NCBI GenBank assembly: GCA_963514095.1
Contig: OY741266.1
Span: 5,168,522-5,232,521, forward strand
Length of the DNA: 64,000 nt
From: Eutrigla gurnardus
Lineage: Eukaryota; Chordata; Actinopteri; Perciformes; Triglidae
Direction of reading: 5' to 3'
The translations under genes were made by a program, and so were the position numbers. The notes under the pieces are model-generated. The model worked only from the letters and a program-made list of their open reading frames with translations, searched no databases and had not been told where the DNA came from. Each line of letters begins with the position of its first letter. Position 1 is the first letter of the stretch. Positions 58,660 through 64,000 of the stretch are shown in pieces.

Positions 58660-58980
58660 ACTTTGTCCGTCCGTCTCAGTCTGTCTCAGTAAACCCCAAA
58701 GGGATCTGCTTCGTACACCTGGACTCAACTATGAAAGGATTTTGGTGTTCAAGGTCAAAGTCAAGGTCGCTGTGACCTCATGTCTGTCACATCCACGTGA
58801 ATAAGATATCATGGATGTACCATAAACTGTGAAATATGGACGTTGACTAGATATCTGAAGAGCCCCTGTGAAGCTTAAAGGTGGTGGGTCCAGACGGCGA
58901 CGATACAGCCATAAAAATGGTTAAAGAGGTAGATTGTTGGGACTGAGGCGGTCCAGGGGGACGCAGAAGAGCAGACAGCT
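58660..58980 (+). repeat. Dispersed repeat with GGTCAAAGTCAAGGTCGC
   Basis: CTGCGCCGGCGACTTTGTCC, then TTCAAGGTCAAAGTCAAGG and TGTGACCTCATGTCTGTC: wording of a repeat widely scattered in vertebrate genomes, from memory. Confidence 0.45.
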
Positions 58981-59141
58981 AGTATAAATTTTAATTACAA
59001 TGACAATTCAAGTTTTTGGTCCTACCTCAGGAGTTCCTTAAGCTAATTATGACACAGTTCATTCTGTGAATTCCTTATATAGCTTACAGTGTTCCAAGAA
59101 GTCTGGAACCTTCATTAAAACCATAGGGGTCTTGAGACAGA

Positions 59142-59829
59142 GAGCCCTAGTTTTGTGGCGCAGCGCAGGGTGGCGGAGCCGGCGCAATGCAAGTTTCGAC
59201 AGCAGTTGGGGCTGCAGCTGGTCCGAGCAGCACGCAAGGTCCCGGTGTCCTGCCGTTCTGGTGTTGGACGGGCAATCCGGTGCAGCTGTGGAGCGCAGAT
59301 GATGAAGACAGTGATGATGATGATGAATGGCCCGGCCGGCTCGTGCAGGCACCGGGTTCTCCACTATTATGTCCACTGCTGTGCGCCCTGACCCTGTTTT
59401 GTGATAGACATGCCTAAAATGTGCCTACAATTTCTATAGTGATATAATATCGGCATTATAATTATTATGACTATACACACGCACAGCGCGTGATGAGTGT
59501 GGTGGGAGCAGCGGCACTGCTTCTGTCATTGGGTTGTCAAGTGACAAAACTTGCACTGAACCTCCCCTAACGCATTAAAGGTGAGAAAAGGAGCTCATTT
59601 GATTGGTGAAGATCTGAATCGGCTGTATTAATCCCAGTCCACGCCTCGTCTCCCACTCACGCCTTCTTCTCCTCCCTCTTTCCCACTTGCGCGGGTGGGA
59701 GTGACAGGATGCGTGCCTGCGCTAGCCTGCATCGTGCACGAAACTTGCAAAGTCCAGGCAGACACACCCCATCGGCGTGGCGCAGGTGCGCTGCGCCCCG
59801 ACTGCGCCTGGTCTACGAAACTAGGGCCC
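59142..59829 (+). mobile_element. GGGCCC-family element, copy E
   Basis: Starts GAGCCCTAGTTTTGTGG (one base off the family) and ends ACGAAACTAGGGCCC, with AGA on both sides (59139-59141 and 59830-59832). It lacks the CGTCACATCTG block but has the short frame with GVLPFWCW and NPVQLWSADD. At 688 bp it is the shortest copy. Confidence 0.8.
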
Positions 59830-60369
59830 AGAGAGTGAAATCCTAAAGTCCAGGTCCAAAAGGAGTTCCTCTCCCCCACATAAACTCTGCTCCTCAACTC
59901 ATTCAAACGCCTCCATTCAAATAGTTTCTTCAGTGAAGTGATGATGTCACCAGGTAACTCATTAGCATAATATATTTCCAGCTAGTCAAACAAAGCTAGT
60001 CAGAGTGGAGCTGAGTGTGGAGTCTCCATGTAAAGAAGACGAACGTAAACGTCCTTCGTCTGGACTTCTAGAGGAAGAGGAGCTGAAGACCAAGAGGCTG
60101 AGATTCATGTCATCACTATTCCTCAGCAGAACGACTCCTGGTATCTGGTTCTGGTGAGGGGGTGGGGCTTTTTCCTAGTAGGATCAAGATAAGGGGCAGA
60201 ATAGTTAAATTCACACATTTACAGTATAGTTCAGATGCAGGAGCTCTGGAGTGTGTGTGTGTGTGTGTGTGTGACTTTCTACTGGTCTCCAGACTGCATT
60301 TGTGGTTAAAGAAGACGTTACAAGCATGTGGTTTGCTCGTAATTGACATCTGCTGTGGTCAGAGGAACT

Positions 60370-60370
<1 letters not shown>

Positions 60371-60434
<64 letters not shown>
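60371..60434. repeat. (GT)n microsatellite
   Basis: GT run; a shorter one lies at 60252-60271. Confidence 0.95.
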
Positions 60435-60440
<6 letters not shown>

Positions 60441-61879
60441 CTTCCTGATTGATGACGGCGGCTCATGCAGAAGTGTTGTGCAGTAGTTTGCTGTGTTTTG
60501 TTCCTGGAGTTCATTTGATGGCCGGAGTTAGAAACACCCATCAGCGTTGGAGCACCATGGAGACTGTGAGACTATCAGGCTCACAGACAAGCACGGACCC
60601 ACAGATGCAGACAGATGAGGTTCAGTGCTCAGGCTCTAATATCAGGTACAGTACTCAGGTCGGTGGTCAGCGGGGGCAACGGGACAGAAACCCTGCAGAC
60701 AACAGGCAGAGTGAAGAAAGAGGAGCAAACATACGAGGAAGAGACGCTGGATCTCAGGTACGGGAGGAGAAACACAGCAGGAAACAGGAAACCCGGCAGG
60801 ATGTGGGGATCTATGATGAGATGACACAAGAGTTAATAAAATAAAACAGGAAATGAAAACGGAAAATATGCACAACATAAAAGGACGGGAGCATGACATA
60901 ATCTTCATAAAAACACGCATTTATGGGCATTTTAAACACACTGTGAACTGAAAAATGAAATTTTTAAAATCTAAAGCAAAGAATAAGCTGGTTCAAGGGA
61001 ACAGAAAGATATTTTTAATTTGAATATTTTGTTCACTATACATTTCTGTCCAGAAAATAAGCTTATCTGACTCATAAATTCTGCTCTGATTAACTGTCTG
61101 TACTATGTCCACATTAAAGAAATAGATTTTATGAGCAATGATCAAGCAGCTGAGACACCTGCCACCCAGGGCGCAAAGAAATAATATTTAGCTTCACTAG
61201 TCAACAACACTGTCGTGATAAGTCACTTATGGAACACAAACCGCCAGCAGCAGCTGATGCCGTCTTTCCCCAAGTATCCGAGTTATACCAGCAGTTGTTT
61301 GGTGTTGATATCTTGGATGGAGAGCTGATGTTTACTCTGGTGTACAGTAAATGCTTCTGCTAGCTGTTGACCGGAGCAGCGTTTCACAAAATCCTGCATG
61401 TTATCTAACACTCCACACGGCGTGACTTCGTCTTCCTGCAGCTGGACGAGAACGAAACATCGGTACACAGAGAGGACAGAGAATCCTACGCATGGTGGTG
61501 ATACATAACACAACATGTGTGGTTATGTAACCGGACAGCTGGGCCATGCTTTGGGTCACCAAACCCCGTTGTGATGCCATAACAAGCAGAGGTGTGAAAC
61601 AATGGATTGCACTCTCAGTGCATCTTGATGTATCGCATCCTAAATGATCAACACCGCTGCACAACTTTTAATCAATGAAAGCACGCAGTCAGATAAATCT
61701 GAATACATGTTATTTAGCTTTTGCTGTCAAACATCAGTCTGTAATGAATAAAACGGCTAGTATCTGTGTGAGCCACCTCAGTACATAAACATTATGAAAA
61801 CAAAGTATGTATCCTTCTGCAGGGCTTTTCACCCCACCCAGGGTGTTCTGTGCTCTACAACACTAAGGTGTACAACACT

Positions 61880-62250
61880 ATCCTCTGTCCTCAGGCTCAG
61901 GTCCTCTATCCTCTGTCCTCAGGCTCAGTTCCTCTATCCTCTGTCCTCAGGCTCAGGTCCTCTGTCCTCAGGTCATCTGTCCTCAGGCTCAGGTCCTCTA
62001 TCCTCTGTCCTCAGGCTCAGGTCCTCTATCCTCTGTCCTCAGGCTCAGTTCCTCTATCCTCTGTCCTCAGGCTCAGGTCCTCTGTCCTCAGGTCATCTGT
62101 CCTCAGACTGAGGTCCTCTATCCTCTGTCCTCAGGCTCAGGTCCTCTGTCCTCAGGTCATCTGTCCTCAGGCTCAGGTCCTCTATCCTCTGTCCTCAGGC
62201 TCAGGTCCTCTATCCTCTGTCCTCAGACTGAGGTCCTCTATCCTCTGTAC
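61880..62250 (+). repeat. CCTCTGTCCTCAGGCTCAGG minisatellite
   Basis: Units of about 27-28 bases (TCCTCTATCCTCTGTCCTCA with GGCTCAGG) alternate with shortened units (GTCCTCTGTCCTCAGGTCATC), giving a higher-order pattern of about 130 bases that repeats nearly three times. The Ser/Leu/Pro frames across it are artefacts. Confidence 0.92.
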
Positions 62251-62608
62251 TGTTCTGAAACTGTTCATAAACTAATGGGACTTTTCTTAAATTGAATGTA
62301 AAAAATCCCAAAACCTACCTCAGACATACAGCTCAATGGGCTCTCTGAAATGACTCCTCTGCTTTTTCAGGCTGGGGGCAAGCTGTCACAGCAGAGGTTT
62401 AAACTGTCTGACGGACATCCTGAAGTAGGTTCTGAAGTGGCCCTGATCCAGTTTAAGGTCTTGAACCAAGGAGTGGAACTCTCCAAGTTCTCCTCTTTTT
62501 TATAATAACAGATGTACCCTTCCTTTTTCTCCCCTTGCCTCCGAAGAATTCGTAATTTCATGCCGTTTATTGACGTTGCTGTTGGTGTGTAAAGGCCTTC
62601 AGTATTAA

Positions 62609-63009
62609 AGCAACACTAAAGAGTATTTAGTGCCTTAAAATAATGTTTCCAAAATAGTTTCAGTGGTTCATCACCTCAAAACCGGGTGAATGGCACTTCA
62701 GCATTCGCTCTGCAGCCCTGTATTGGCTGTAACCGCACCATGTAACTTTGCCTCATCGGGTAGCGGTTTTGTAGTTCTAATGAGACTACGAATTTGACCT
62801 GCTTAACGGCAAGCGTTACAAAAGCCGGTAGGTGGAGGCTCTGCATGGAGATCAGTGGGAGAACACCCGGCAGGTGCGTGGAAGATACCTTGCAGCTAGG
62901 TAGTTTGCGTGTGTGCTGCGGTAGGCTAAATTATTTACGACGGCAGTAATGGACAATTCCGCTTCCAACCTGTAGGGGGACCGAAGAGGAAAACTTCTTA
63001 AGTGTTGCT
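62609..63009. mobile_element. TTAA-target element 1
   Basis: AGCAACACTAAAGAG at the left and CTTAAGTGTTGCT at the right are inverted. TTAA flanks it at 62605-62608 and 63010-63013. It is 401 bp with no coding capacity. Confidence 0.7.
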
Positions 63010-63013
63010 TTAA

Positions 63014-63574
63014 AGGAGTCATCACCAGGAAATCGCAATTTCTCTTGTTAAAACATGCATATCTGTGTTTGACCTCAGTTGAAACTTGCCTGAAAGGCTG
63101 GAGTTTGAAAGTGGCGCCGTTTTTTCGCTTCTGCTCTTTTTCCGAACAGGAATAGCACACAAGGGTGTGCATTCCTAAAGCACGAGATTTTGATTCTGCG
63201 CCTTCGGTGACGTCACCGTGGCGGCTACTTGCATAAGCCCACCCCTCTCTCACCACCCAACCCCGCCCCATCCGCTACCTGAAATCGCCGAAGCGCCGCC
63301 ATTATGTTTTGGAGTCTGCATGCAGGCAAGCCCCCCCGGCTCTGTCCTTCCTGCGGCGAATCAACGCGCGCCTCATTACATATTATACAATGCACATCCG
63401 GACCAGTCAAAACCTCGCGCGTAATCTCGCGTGATAAAATCGCGGTACGAAAAAGGGTCAGAACAAGCTCAATGTTTGATTAAAATTTTTTTTTTTTTTT
63501 CTAATAAGTTTTACGAATTGATCCAAAGCGATCCAAGGGGGGCTGGATACGTATAAAACCAGGTTATGACTCCT
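63014..63574. mobile_element. TTAA-target element 2, sharing a TTAA with element 1
   Basis: AGGAGTCATCACCAGG and inverse-type CCAGGTTATGACTCCT bound 561 bases, with TTAA at 63010-63013 and 63575-63578. The left TTAA is also the right TTAA of the preceding element, so one inserted at the edge of the other. Confidence 0.7.
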
Positions 63575-63659
63575 TTAAAATAATCTTATCACTGTTAGTG
63601 TGGTAGTGAAGGTAACAATGCTGCAATAAAGACCTGCCAGTCACAAGGGAGCCCTGCAC

Positions 63660-63720
63660 TAAACATCATTGACTAAATGATCATCATGCTGTATTCAAGG
63701 AGACAAGGTTAGTTTCATCT
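63660..63720 (+). repeat. Dispersed repeat family A, fragment
   Basis: ACTAAATGATCATCATGCTG and the following TTCAAGGAGAC match the central part of family A. Confidence 0.4.
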
Positions 63721-64000
63721 CGGCGCCACAGAATTTCCATTAGTGTATCTAAAGATCTGTTCAAAAACAGAGTCAAACGTTCGCCCTGTTGCACATTTTG
63801 AAAATTGCACAAAGGTGTTTGAATTACTTCTTGGATTCTACAAAATTCAAAAACCTTAATGAAGCGTGCCACTCTGAAGTTAAGGTGAGGGAACGACGCC
63901 AGGGTCGAGCTGCAAGGCGTTCTCCTGGCACCACCAGCCCGGCTGTGTGTGCAGAGACACAGTCTCTTTGACTTTTCACAACACATTCTTTCACTCTGCG

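Larger units (their letters stand above)
56199..64000 (+). other. vegfc: vegfc intron 3, left part
   Basis: Begins GTAAGC. I looked for the second half of the VEGF homology domain, the silk-like Cys-rich repeats and their splice sites, and found none, so the intron is at least 7.8 kb. The open frame at 60449-60844 has no recognised motif. Confidence 0.7.

Noticed and set aside
60449..60844. 131-codon frame within vegfc intron 3
   Set aside because: No recognised motif, no splice context, and hydrophilic low-complexity text; kept only as an unexplained frame.
61794..62275. Ser/Leu/Pro frames of 105 and 141 codons
   Set aside because: Produced by the CCTCTGTCCTCAGG minisatellite.
56199..64000. 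Search for vegfc exon 4 and the Cys-rich C-terminal exons
   Set aside because: No LFEITVPL-like frame or CxCxC-type repeat with splice sites was seen; they are presumed to lie beyond the window.

Overview
The window is from a ray-finned fish, probably a percomorph. The evidence is exon-intron structure with GT/AG splice sites, long CA/GT microsatellites, many teleost-type transposons, and exons of a vertebrate growth-factor gene. The only host gene I can identify with confidence is the 5' half of vegfc (vascular endothelial growth factor C) on the + strand. Exon 1 (15155-15265) carries the signal peptide. Exon 2 (52675-52912) carries the N-terminal propeptide. Exon 3 (56008-56198) carries the first half of the VEGF homology domain with the PDGF/VEGF cystine-knot signature. 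Splice phases agree across all three exons (0, 1, 0). Together they give 180 residues, and the remaining exons must lie beyond the right edge.

Layout: 1 to about 14.7 kb is intergenic. It holds a solo-LTR-like element, interspersed repeats, a minisatellite of roughly 35 units (3877-5325), mariner-like elements, a hAT-type transposase remnant and LINE fragments. A CCAAT box and a GC box near 14.74 kb and a GA tract at 14.96-15.05 kb lie just before vegfc exon 1. Intron 1 (about 37.4 kb) is filled with mobile elements: an interrupted L2-like LINE, hAT elements with clear 8-bp target duplications, mariner-like elements with TA duplications, and a five-member family with GGGCCC ends and 3-bp duplications. 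One GGGCCC copy (31936-37727) is split by a 4.5-kb PIF/Harbinger-like element with a broken Myb/SANT gene. That element was itself invaded by at least three further transposons. Intron 2 (3.1 kb) is ordinary. The start of intron 3 carries a 40-bp minisatellite in two blocks, a TTA-flanked element, another GGGCCC copy and two abutting TTAA-target elements.

The genes do not form a pathway: this is one developmental signalling gene in repeat-rich DNA. I saw no convincing new biological system. The best leads are the nested and chimeric transposons near 32-38 kb, a short reading frame kept in three GGGCCC copies, a 62-bp near-perfect palindrome at 47.7 kb, an inverted pair of palindrome-rich arrays at 41.4-42.06 kb, and an unidentified terminal-exon-like frame on the - strand at 26.8 kb. 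All family assignments are from reading the sequence and memory of families; no search was run.
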